From Anaerolineae bacterium (lineage in GTDB: Bacteria; Chloroflexota; Anaerolineae; Aggregatilineales; Phototrophicaceae): a DNA stretch of 64,000 nucleotides. Positions 1 through 8,251 of the stretch are shown here, one piece after another (position 1 is the stretch's first letter; each line of letters starts with the position of its first letter). Location of the stretch: positions 1-64,000 of the forward strand of contig JAPKMO010000006.1 of NCBI GenBank assembly GCA_026645945.1, given 5' to 3'. Position numbers and translations under genes: made by a program. A model generated the notes under the pieces. That model made no database searches. It had not been told where the DNA came from and was given only the letters and a program-made list of their open reading frames with translations.

Positions 1-157
1 TAACCCTTTATAGCTCCGAACCTGACATGATATGCAATTGCCCCCCCGGCGTAAAAGCACCCTGGTATATCGGGCGTTTTTGCGGTAGAATAGATGTTCT
101 AAAACAAAACTTTCCGGCCCGTGTTATGATAGGGATAAGCACAAGGAGCGAGGTGTT

Positions 158-568
158 ATGGCGGGTTATGCATACACAGTAATCGTTGGCAACGTCGGGC
201 GCGACCCCGAAATGCGCTATACCGGCAGCGGCGTAGCGGTTTGTTCGTTTTCGGTGGCCGTCACCGAACGGTGGACGGATCGCCAGACCAACGAACGGAA
301 GGAAAAAACCACCTGGTATCGTGTCAGCGCGTGGCGCGGGCTGGCCGAAACCTGCAACACCTACGTGAAGAAGGGTATGCAAATCCTGGTCACGGGGACG
401 GTCAGCGCCTCGGCCTACCAGGGGCAGGACGGGCAGCCGGCGGCCACGCTGGAACTGACCGCCCGCGACGTGCAGTTCCTGGGCAGCCGCGCCGACCGCG
501 AAGGCGGCAGCGAGGGCGGTTATGAGGACTTTGCCCCACCGGACAAAATGGACGACATTCCGTTCTAA
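158..568 (+). CDS. ssb: Single-stranded DNA-binding protein
   Basis: OB-fold SSB pattern: VGRDPEMRYTGSGVAVCSFSVAVTERW...KKTTWYRVSAWRGLAETCNTYVKKGMQILVTG and acidic C-terminal tail ending DDIPF. Confidence 0.95.
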   Translation: MAGYAYTVIVGNVGRDPEMRYTGSGVAVCSFSVAVTERWTDRQTNERKEKTTWYRVSAWRGLAETCNTYVKKGMQILVTGTVSASAYQGQDGQPAATLELTARDVQFLGSRADREGGSEGGYEDFAPPDKMDDIPF

Positions 569-616
569 AGTTGGCGGCATCCTGGCTATCTACCGGCCCG
601 CGAACGGTCGGCGCGA

Positions 617-647
617 GGCGAGCAGCCGGTTGGCTGCCCGCCTTTTT
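617..647 (+). terminator. Rho-independent terminator after ssb
   Basis: GGCG-a-GCAGCC GGTT GGCTGC-c-CGCC followed by TTTTT. Confidence 0.8.
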
Positions 648-664
648 CTGTTGTACGGGCAGTG

Positions 665-1990
665 TTATGCAGGCGGGCGGTCATTAACGGCAGCGGTTTT
701 GCCGTTGGATACTTCCAGAGTGACCATTTCATCGCTGTCGTCGTAGTCAATCAGTTCGGCGTAACGCCCCCAGTCAATGGCTATGTCAAGCTGGCGTTCG
801 GCCATTTCATCGGGGAACTCCGGCAGCAGCGCGGTATAAAAGACCTTCCAGGGCAGATGCCGTTCGGGCGATGCATTCAACATCTGCATCATCCACTGGA
901 TCATCGGCAAACGGCGGGCGCGCTGGGCGAACAGCTCTTTTCGCATCAGAATCGAGGCTTCCGCGAAAGCCTGCCCCAGCGGTGTAATCTGGATGTCGCC
1001 GACGTTAACCGTTGCAAAACCCAACATTTCCGCCATCTCAATCGTCTGTACCAGGTCGTGCATCTCGACACCCAGTTCGTCTTCCAGCTTGTAAATATCG
1101 TACCCTTTGTGGAACGGGCTGATGTGTTCGAGCAGGCCGGCCAGCGCGTTAACCGACGAGCGCGGCAGGATGCGGGTCAGCCCCGGCGTCCCCGGCGCTG
1201 TGCCGACTTCTTTCATCTCCGGTTCGGTGCGTCCGGCAATCGCGCCGTAGATGCGGTCAATCAGCGCCTCAAAGCCGGCTTCTTTACGGGTGCGCGGGTG
1301 CGGCAGATCAACGGCGAATTCCGTCACGATATGCCCCGGCTCTTTACCCATGACGATAATCCGGTCTGCCATCGAAATCGCTTCTTCAATGTTGTGGCTG
1401 ACCATCAGGATGGCTTTGGCGGGCAGCAGCCTGCCTGTCCACAGTTCCATCAATTCGCCGCGCAGCGCCTCGGCGCTCAGCACATCCAGCGCGCTAAACG
1501 GCTCATCCAGGCACAGCAGCTCCGGCTCGACGGCCAGCGCGCGGGCAAAACCAACTTTCTGGCGCATCCCGCCGGAAAGCTCGCGCGGGTAGGCGCTCTC
1601 GAAGCCGTCCAGCCCCACCAGATCAACCAGTTTTTCGGCGCGTTCAAAACGTTCGTCCGACACCACACCGCGCGCCTCCAGCGCCAGCGCCACGTTATCC
1701 AGCACGCTCAACCAGGGATAAAGCGCGAAGGTCTGGAAAACCATCGTCGAATACGGGTTGATGCCCCGCACAGGCTTACCCCGGTAATATACAGTTCCCT
1801 GGGAAGGCGCGATCAGGCCGGTAATCATCCGCAGCAGCGTACTTTTGCCACAGCCCGACGGCCCCAGCAGGGCCACGAATTCGCCTTCGCGAATTGACAG
1901 ATGTATTTCTTTGACCGCCGTAAACTGCCGGTCGCCGCGCCCGAAAACCTTCGTCACGCCATCCACATGCAGCAGCACGCCGTCTTCCAT
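665..1990 (-). CDS. ABC transporter ATP-binding protein, nitrate/sulfonate/taurine type with C-terminal AAA-associated domain
   Basis: Walker A GPSGCGKST, signature LSGGMRQK, Walker B LLCLDEPFSALD; long C-terminal extension. Start taken at MEDGVLLHVDG (1990) rather than the longer ORF. Confidence 0.9.
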   Translation of the reverse strand: MEDGVLLHVDGVTKVFGRGDRQFTAVKEIHLSIREGEFVALLGPSGCGKSTLLRMITGLIAPSQGTVYYRGKPVRGINPYSTMVFQTFALYPWLSVLDNVALALEARGVVSDERFERAEKLVDLVGLDGFESAYPRELSGGMRQKVGFARALAVEPELLCLDEPFSALDVLSAEALRGELMELWTGRLLPAKAILMVSHNIEEAISMADRIIVMGKEPGHIVTEFAVDLPHPRTRKEAGFEALIDRIYGAIAGRTEPEMKEVGTAPGTPGLTRILPRSSVNALAGLLEHISPFHKGYDIYKLEDELGVEMHDLVQTIEMAEMLGFATVNVGDIQITPLGQAFAEASILMRKELFAQRARRLPMIQWMMQMLNASPERHLPWKVFYTALLPEFPDEMAERQLDIAIDWGRYAELIDYDDSDEMVTLEVSNGKTAAVNDRPPA

Positions 1991-2007
1991 GTTCGCCTCC
2001 TGTACTC

Positions 2008-3738
2008 CTACTGATCCATACGGTAGCGATATTCGGCAACGCGGTATAAACGCCGCCATACCAGGCGGTTAATCGTTACCACCAGCACGATCATCGTCAG
2101 CGTGGAGGCCAGCAGCAGGGCATAATCGCCGCCGGCGGTCGCCGATGTAATCAGCGCACCCAACCCGGTAACGCGGCTGATTTCGCCGCCAAATTCCGTG
2201 AACTCAGCCACGATGCTGGCGTTCCAGGCCCCCCCGCTGGAGGTAATCAGCCCGGTGATGATATAAGGGAACAGGGCGGGCAGGATCAGCGTCCGCCAGC
2301 GTTTCCACCCCTTCAGGTGCAGCAGGTCGCTGGTATAAAGTAAATCCTGCGGAATCGCCGAAGCCCCGGCGATGACGTTAAACAGCAGATACCACTGCGT
2401 CCCCAACAGCATCAGCAGCACCGCCGCGATGTTCGCCCCTGCCGGAATCGCCAGCAGCCCCAGCAGCAGCACCGGGAACAGCGCCGTCGCTGGGATGGAC
2501 GCGGCGATCTGCACCACCGGCTGCAAAACGGCGGCGGCGCGCGGGTTGGTGCCGATCAAAACGCCGATCGGTATCGTCCAGGCCAGCGCGATGCAAACCG
2601 CCGCTACCACCCGCAGCAGCGTTGCCAGCGCGCCGATCAGGATGTCGCCCCAGGCGGCAGCCGGCAGCGTCAGCAGCAGGCCGAGCGCCTGAACCAGACC
2701 ATAACCGATTCCCAGGGCGACCAGTATCAGGACGAGCCAGCCCAGCAGCGAACGTTTGCCGTTTTCCGCCGGTTCAAGGCCGGATACTTCCGCCGGCGGA
2801 CGGTTCAGCAGACGATTTAAGCGGCGGTTGAGCGGCCCGAAAATCCGCCGGCTGCCCCAGTTCGCCAGCCCCGACCAGCGCAGACTGTTCAAAAACCAGG
2901 AGGTGGTCGGGTTATCGTCCGACACCTGCGACACTTTAAACTGTTCAGCCCAGGCCAGCAGCGGCTGCCACACCAGCTGGTCGAGCAGTACAATAATAGC
3001 AATCAACGTGCCGATGCCGATCAGGAGCGCCGAAGTATCCCCCTGGCTGGCGGCAGTCTGGAGATACGCGCCCAGTCCTGGCAGACGAAAGTCGCGCTCG
3101 CCCAGGGTGAAAATTTCCGCCGCCATCAAAAAGAACCAGCCGCCCCCCCAGGACATGACGCTGTTCCAGATCAGCCCCATCGAAGCAAACGGCAGTTCCA
3201 CCTGCTTAAAGCGCAGCCAGCGGCTAAAACGAAACACCGCCGCCGCCTCTCGATATTCGACCGGGATGGTTCGCAGCGATTGGTAAAAACTGAACGTCAG
3301 ATTCCACACCTGGCTGGTAAAAATCAGCACAATGGCGGCGATTTAGACCGCCACCCCTTGCGGCAGAATGGCGGTCAGGCTTAACAGCACGACCGGCAAA
3401 AACGACAGAATCGGCACCGATTGCAGGATGTCCAGCAGCGGCATCAGCCAGCGTTCGGCGCGTTTGCTGCGAGCGGCCGCATAACCGTAAAAAATCGAAA
3501 AAGCCAGCGACAGGATATAAGCCGCCAGCATCCGCCCGATGGACAGCAGCGCATAATACGGCAGCGCCGCCGGATCGAGATTAATATTCGGCCCCTGAAC
3601 GACTTCGGGCGAGCCTACGGCAAGCTGCGCCCCCAGATAAATGACGACAGCGATGATAAGCAGCACAATAACATCGCTGCTGCTAAACAAGACGCCATCG
3701 CGGGACGGTGCGCGAAAGATACGTTCACGCAGTGTCAT
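2008..3738 (-). pseudogene. Two-domain ABC transporter permease interrupted by one in-frame TAA (3343-3345)
   Basis: ORFs 3343..3738 and 2008..3330 are in the same frame, separated by one stop and 4 codons: ...LPQGVAV*IAAIVLIFTSQVWNLTFSFYQSLRTIP. Both flanks read as one permease. Confidence 0.8.
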
Positions 3739-3856
3739 TCCACCCTCCCATATCTGCCAGCGGGGTTATGTTATCCGTGAAGCCAAAGTATCGCCAATAT
3801 AAAAACCGCAGCCGAAGATATTTTGGTCCCGCGACGAAACAGAACCGTATTTATGT

Positions 3857-3941
3857 TTAGAGTTTATCCGTAAACCCACCAGACAGTGGGCTTAAGCCCA
3901 CTGTTCTGCTATCAGATCAAGGGGTTTACGGATAGATACTT
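3857..3941 (+). repeat. Nested-palindrome interspersed element, copy A
   Basis: TTAGAGTTTATCCGTAAACCCACCAGACAGTGGGCTTAAGCCCACTGTTCTGCTATCAGATCAAGGGGTTTACGGATAGATACTT. Confidence 0.9.
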
Positions 3942-4025
3942 GGCTTAAATGACCTATTGTGACCGGTAGGATTCTATGCCCAATGGCATTATTTGTGAAT
4001 GGCGATACACAGAATCGCGTTTGCC

Positions 4026-4931
4026 CTATGTGTCCGCTTTTTTCGCCGCTTCGCGTTTTTTCAGCGTGACGGTGAAAGTCGTCCCCTTGTGGGGGGCGCT
4101 TTGCAGGGCGACCTGGCCGCCGAGAGCCGCCACTGCCTGGCTGACCAGGTTTAAACCCAGACCGACGCCGGCGGTTTCCCCGGCGTTGCTGCCCCGGTAG
4201 AAGGATTCAAAAACGCGCGTCTGCTCGCCAGGGGGAATGCCGATGCCCTCATCCCGGACGCTGAGGCGGATATGGTTGTTCATGCCGGAGAGCGCCAGAT
4301 GAACGGTTGTGCCGGCGGGCGAATATTTGACGGCGTTGGAAAGCAGGTGCGTGACAATGATGCTCATCAGGTCGGGGTCGGCGGTCACATTTTGCACCTC
4401 GCCCTCCACCGCCAGCCGCAGATGATGGCACGAGCCGGTGGCCTGGTTTATGCGGTCTATGGCCGTTCGGCACAACTGTTCCAGGTTCACGGAAACGTAC
4501 TTTGGCTCTAACGGCTCATCCCGCAGGGCCAGCGCAATATCATTAAGCATCTCCGTGAAGCGAAACACCTGCTGCCGAATAAACCGCGCGCGGTTGCGGC
4601 GGTCGTCCGGCGACAGACGGTCGTGGTAGCGGTCGAGCATCTCGCTGGAAGTGAGGATGATCGCCAGCAGCGTGCGAAACTCGTGGGAAATGCGCGCCAT
4701 CATGCGGGTTTTGAGGTCGTTTAACTCGCGCACTTTTTGGAGTGCGACTCGCAGTTTTTCGCGTTCCAGGCTGGCCTCGATGACATCACGCTCTGAGAAC
4801 AGCATCCCGTGATGGCCGCCCTGGCTGCCGGTTGTTTGTGCCTGCTCAAACAGCATTACAAGCCGGCGGAAGGCCGCCTCGTCCTTGCTGCAAGCGCGGA
4901 GTTGTTCACGCAGGTCATCTGGAATAGTCAT
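4026..4931 (-). CDS. Sensor histidine kinase (HisKA + HATPase_c)
   Basis: H-box ARISHEFRTLLAIILTSSEML; N-box HLLSNAVKYSPAG; G-boxes DEGIGIPPGEQ and GVGLGLNLV. Confidence 0.9.
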   Translation of the reverse strand: MTIPDDLREQLRACSKDEAAFRRLVMLFEQAQTTGSQGGHHGMLFSERDVIEASLEREKLRVALQKVRELNDLKTRMMARISHEFRTLLAIILTSSEMLDRYHDRLSPDDRRNRARFIRQQVFRFTEMLNDIALALRDEPLEPKYVSVNLEQLCRTAIDRINQATGSCHHLRLAVEGEVQNVTADPDLMSIIVTHLLSNAVKYSPAGTTVHLALSGMNNHIRLSVRDEGIGIPPGEQTRVFESFYRGSNAGETAGVGLGLNLVSQAVAALGGQVALQSAPHKGTTFTVTLKKREAAKKADT

Positions 4932-5080
4932 AAAACAAACTTCTCGAAATGGCGATTACAGTATCCTCCTTGATTGTAAACTGGTGAAGGACGTAACAAT
5001 CCTTAAACCATTCCCAGGTAACAAAATCGAGAGATATTTAATTCCACTGCTGCTGGACAGGGCGTTTTCCCGCCTCAACA

Positions 5081-5109
5081 TTGCCAAACGGGTGACAATC
5101 GCGCATAAT
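5081..5109 (+). promoter_or_regulatory. Sigma70-type promoter for the TIR operon
   Basis: TTGCCA - 17 nt - CATAAT, ~36 bp upstream of the first TIR ATG at 5145. Confidence 0.5.
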
Positions 5110-5144
5110 GAGGGTAATGAAAGTTGGTTTACAGGAATCTCGAC

Positions 5145-5708
5145 ATGGCGACGACGGTGTTCATCAGTCATGCCGCCCAGGATAAACCGGTCGCGGAGAA
5201 GGTCTACCACGCGCTGAAGGGCGCCGGCATCAGCGCCTGGCTGGACAGCATGGACGCGCCGCCCGGCCAGAATTGGCGCGACGCGGTGGAGCAGGCCGTC
5301 GAAAAGGCTTCCTGCGGCGTTTTTCTGCTGTCGCCCGCTTCGATCAAGTCTCCCTCGGCGGCCAGCGAATACCGCCACTTCCTGGCGCACAACAAGCCGC
5401 TGGTGGTGGCCCGCGTGCGCGAGGTGGACAGCGACGACGTGCCTTCGCGCCTGCGCGATATACAGTGGGTTGACCTAACCGAGGACTTCGACCTCAACCT
5501 GCGCCGGCTGGTGGAGCTAATCCATACCGGCCAGCCGCGCGCCGAGGAGCAGGAACAGGATACCCAACCGGTCGAGATGGAGCCGGACGTGACGGTAACC
5601 CTGGAAGTGCAGGACAAGGCCGACACCGACAAAGTGATGGACATCATCAACCGGCTGAAGCGCATCGGCATCCGCGACATCAAGGTTAAGAATGGCGGCA
5701 AGCGGTAA
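5145..5708 (+). CDS. TIR-domain protein with a C-terminal small beta-alpha-beta-like module
   Basis: MATTVFISHAAQDKPVAEKVYHALKGAGISAWLDSMDAPPGQNW...SPSAASEYRHFL; C-terminal DVTVTLEVQDKADTDKVMDIINRLKRIGIRDIKV. Confidence 0.85.
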   Translation: MATTVFISHAAQDKPVAEKVYHALKGAGISAWLDSMDAPPGQNWRDAVEQAVEKASCGVFLLSPASIKSPSAASEYRHFLAHNKPLVVARVREVDSDDVPSRLRDIQWVDLTEDFDLNLRRLVELIHTGQPRAEEQEQDTQPVEMEPDVTVTLEVQDKADTDKVMDIINRLKRIGIRDIKVKNGGKR

Positions 5709-6312
5709 CGTTCAGGTCACACTGACGATTTCGCAAAACAACAAACGCGCCGCGCTGGACTTGCTTCGGAAGAACCTGAAGCTGTTTGGCGAGGTGCGGA
5801 TTTTTGATCCTGCCGCCCCGCCGTACCCCGATCTGAGCGTGTTCATCAGCTACCGGCGCGACGACAGTGAGGATGTATGCGGGCGCATCTACGACCGACT
5901 GCAAGCGGCCTTCGGCCAGGAAAGCATCTTCCGCGACCTGGAAAGTATGCCGGACGCCCAGGACTTCCGCGAGGTGTTAAAACGCGAGGTGGCTGCCTGC
6001 GACCTGCTGCTGGTCATCATGGGCAAAAGCTGGGACAGCACCCGCTACCTCCGCAGCCTGAACAACCTTAAAAAAGACGATTACGTGCGGCTGGAGATCG
6101 AAACCGCTTTCGAGGCCAATATCCCGGTCATCCCCATCTGGGTGCAGCGGCGCGACCGGATGCCGGACGAAAACCGCCTGCCACCTTCGCTGCGCCCGCT
6201 GGTTTACCGCACCGGGCGGCCTGTCCGCCCTGACCCCGACTTCCACAAAGACATGGACGACGTGATCCGGCGCATCAAAGAGGCGCTCAATCTCAGCGAC
6301 CCGGCGTTTTAA
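5692..6312 (+). CDS. TIR-domain protein with an N-terminal small beta-alpha-beta-like module
   Basis: VFISYRRDDSEDVCGRIYDRLQAAFGQESIFRDLESMPDAQDFREVL...DDYVRLEIETAFEANIPVIPIWV; N-terminal NVQVTLTISQNNKRAALDLLRKNLKLFGEVRIFD. Overlaps the upstream TIR gene by 17 nt. Confidence 0.85.
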   Translation: MAASGNVQVTLTISQNNKRAALDLLRKNLKLFGEVRIFDPAAPPYPDLSVFISYRRDDSEDVCGRIYDRLQAAFGQESIFRDLESMPDAQDFREVLKREVAACDLLLVIMGKSWDSTRYLRSLNNLKKDDYVRLEIETAFEANIPVIPIWVQRRDRMPDENRLPPSLRPLVYRTGRPVRPDPDFHKDMDDVIRRIKEALNLSDPAF

Positions 6313-6354
6313 TTTCACTTCCCCGAAGGAATTTTGTCTTTCTGCCGGCGCTGC

Positions 6355-6384
6355 CCCCGCCCTCGCGGCGGGGTGTTTTGTGTT
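6355..6384 (+). terminator. Candidate Rho-independent terminator after the TIR pair
   Basis: CCCCGCC CTCGC GGCGGGG followed by TGTTTTGTGTT. Confidence 0.55.
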
Positions 6385-6410
6385 ATGATCGTTGGAAAAA
6401 GGAGGCGGTG

Positions 6411-6929
6411 ATGACAGAGGCTCAGGCCGAACAGGCCATGCAGTGGATGTACGGGGACATCAGCGCCCGCGACGAACTGACCGACGAAGAAGCCGAAGTG
6501 CTGCTGGCCTGGGGCGAAACGCAGATCGCCGGGCTGGCGGCGCTCGACCTGGACGACGCGGCGTTCGAGGCGGCTTATGAGCAGCTTCGCAAGCTGCTGA
6601 CGCGCATCAACCGCTTTACCGCACGGCGCGCCGATCTGCCGCCGGAGGAGGCGGCCGCTGCGCTGGACAAAATCGCCGAATCGGCGGAGGCGCTGGCGGC
6701 CTATCACCCCCGCGCCCAGGCGTTTGCCCCCCCCGCTTTCGACCTGGCTGCGGACCTGAATTTTATCGGGACTATCCGGGCGCTGACGGAGCAGATCGCG
6801 CCCGCCATCACAGGAGCAGTAAATGACCAAACGAACCAGCCGAGAGACGAAGCAGGCCGCCAACCCGGACAAGAAGGACAATCCCAAACTGAGCAAGACG
6901 AGCATCCGACCGGAGACGAGCGCATCTAA
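6411..6929 (+). CDS. Hypothetical protein overlapping the PLD gene
   Basis: ATG preceded by strong RBS AAAGGAGGCGGTG; long ORF; C-terminus overlaps the downstream PLD ORF. Confidence 0.6.
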   Translation: MTEAQAEQAMQWMYGDISARDELTDEEAEVLLAWGETQIAGLAALDLDDAAFEAAYEQLRKLLTRINRFTARRADLPPEEAAAALDKIAESAEALAAYHPRAQAFAPPAFDLAADLNFIGTIRALTEQIAPAITGAVNDQTNQPRDEAGRQPGQEGQSQTEQDEHPTGDERI

Positions 6930-8121
6930 AGGGCCGCTTTCGGCCATCGTCACCTTGCTAACGGCGCTGGTGGTGGTGATCGCCATCGCCATCAGCAGCT
7001 TCACCGGCGTGGATGTCCTCGACCTGCTCGGAATAAGCACCGCCGCGCCCACCCCGACGGCCTTCGTCACCGAAGTGGCGAACGTGCCGGGAAACGTAAC
7101 CACCATCAACATTCCGCAGGGCTTTGGGGCGCAGAAAGGCTTCTGGCAGGTGTATTTCGCCGCGCCCACCGGCAGCCGCGACCCTTCGACCTATGTCGGC
7201 GGCATCGAAATCCAGTTGATCGCGGCCATCAATGAGCTTAAACGCGGGGATACGCTGGACATCGCGGCCTTCGAGTTCAACCTGCCGGCGCTCACCCAGG
7301 CGGTGCTGGACGCCAAAGCGCGCGGCGTGGTCATCCGCATGGTGACGGACACGCAGCACGGCCTGGAAGACGATAACGCCACCGTGCCGCAGTTGGTGGC
7401 GGCGGGCATCCCGGTGGTGGGCGACCAGCGCAGCGCCTTCATGCACAACAAGTTTATGATTATCAACAAACACACCGTCTGGACGGGATCGTGGAACTAC
7501 ACCATCAACGACACCTACCGCAACAACAACAACGCCATCGCCATCCGGTCGCAGCGCCTGGTGCAGAACTACCAGGCGGAATTTAACGAAATGTTCGAGC
7601 AGGGGCTGTTCGGGCCGCGCTCTCCGGTCAACACGCCTAACCCGCGTTTTACCCAGGACGGCGTGCCGATTCAGGTCTACTTTTCGCCGGAGGACAAAGT
7701 GCTGGAGCCGCTGATCGCCGCCCTGAACGGCGCGCGGCGCTCGGTGCATTTTATGACCTTTTCGTTTACCGACTTCGACGTGGCCTCGGCGCTGCTCAAC
7801 CGGGCGGCGGCGGGGGTGACGGTGCGCGGCATCTTCGAGACGGTGGGCAGCCAGACCACCGCCAGCGAGCTGCGGACGCTGTTCTGCGCCGGGCTGGACG
7901 CGCGGCAGGATGGCAACCCGTTTGTGCTGCACCATAAGGTGTTCATCGTGGACGAAACCACCGTGATTACCGGGTCGTTCAACATTTCGTCCAACGCCAC
8001 CAACAGCAACGACGAAAACCTGCTCATCATCCAGGATGCCGACGTAGGCGCACTTTTTATGCAGGAGTTCAACCGGCGCTGGGCCGAAGCGCGCACGCCG
8101 ACCGCCATCACCTGCCAGTAG
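6823..8121 (+). CDS. Membrane-anchored phospholipase D-like protein with two HKD motifs
   Basis: N-terminal TM segment (AIVTLLTALVVVIAIAISSF); HKD motifs MHNKFMIINKHTVWTGSWN and LHHKVFIVDETTVITGSFN. Confidence 0.9.
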   Translation: MTKRTSRETKQAANPDKKDNPKLSKTSIRPETSASKGPLSAIVTLLTALVVVIAIAISSFTGVDVLDLLGISTAAPTPTAFVTEVANVPGNVTTINIPQGFGAQKGFWQVYFAAPTGSRDPSTYVGGIEIQLIAAINELKRGDTLDIAAFEFNLPALTQAVLDAKARGVVIRMVTDTQHGLEDDNATVPQLVAAGIPVVGDQRSAFMHNKFMIINKHTVWTGSWNYTINDTYRNNNNAIAIRSQRLVQNYQAEFNEMFEQGLFGPRSPVNTPNPRFTQDGVPIQVYFSPEDKVLEPLIAALNGARRSVHFMTFSFTDFDVASALLNRAAAGVTVRGIFETVGSQTTASELRTLFCAGLDARQDGNPFVLHHKVFIVDETTVITGSFNISSNATNSNDENLLIIQDADVGALFMQEFNRRWAEARTPTAITCQ

Positions 8122-8149
8122 AAAAGGTGTGCTATACTGTGTGTAGAGT

Positions 8150-8236
8150 TTAAGAGCTTATCCGTAAACCCACCAGACAGTGGGCTTAAGCCCACTGTTC
8201 TGCTGTCAGATCAATCGGTTTACGGATAGATACTAA
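8150..8236 (+). repeat. Nested-palindrome interspersed element, copy B
   Basis: Same consensus; ends 15 nt before the HerA ATG. Confidence 0.9.
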
Positions 8237-8251
8237 GCGGGAGAAAGTTTT

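Noticed and set aside
8-580. 190-aa minus-strand ORF opposite ssb
   Set aside because: Antisense shadow of the clear ssb gene; composition artefact of high GC.
3331-3357. Selenocysteine or pyrrolysine read-through in the ABC permease
   Set aside because: The stop is TAA, and it is in a transmembrane region with no redox motif; mutation or error is simpler.
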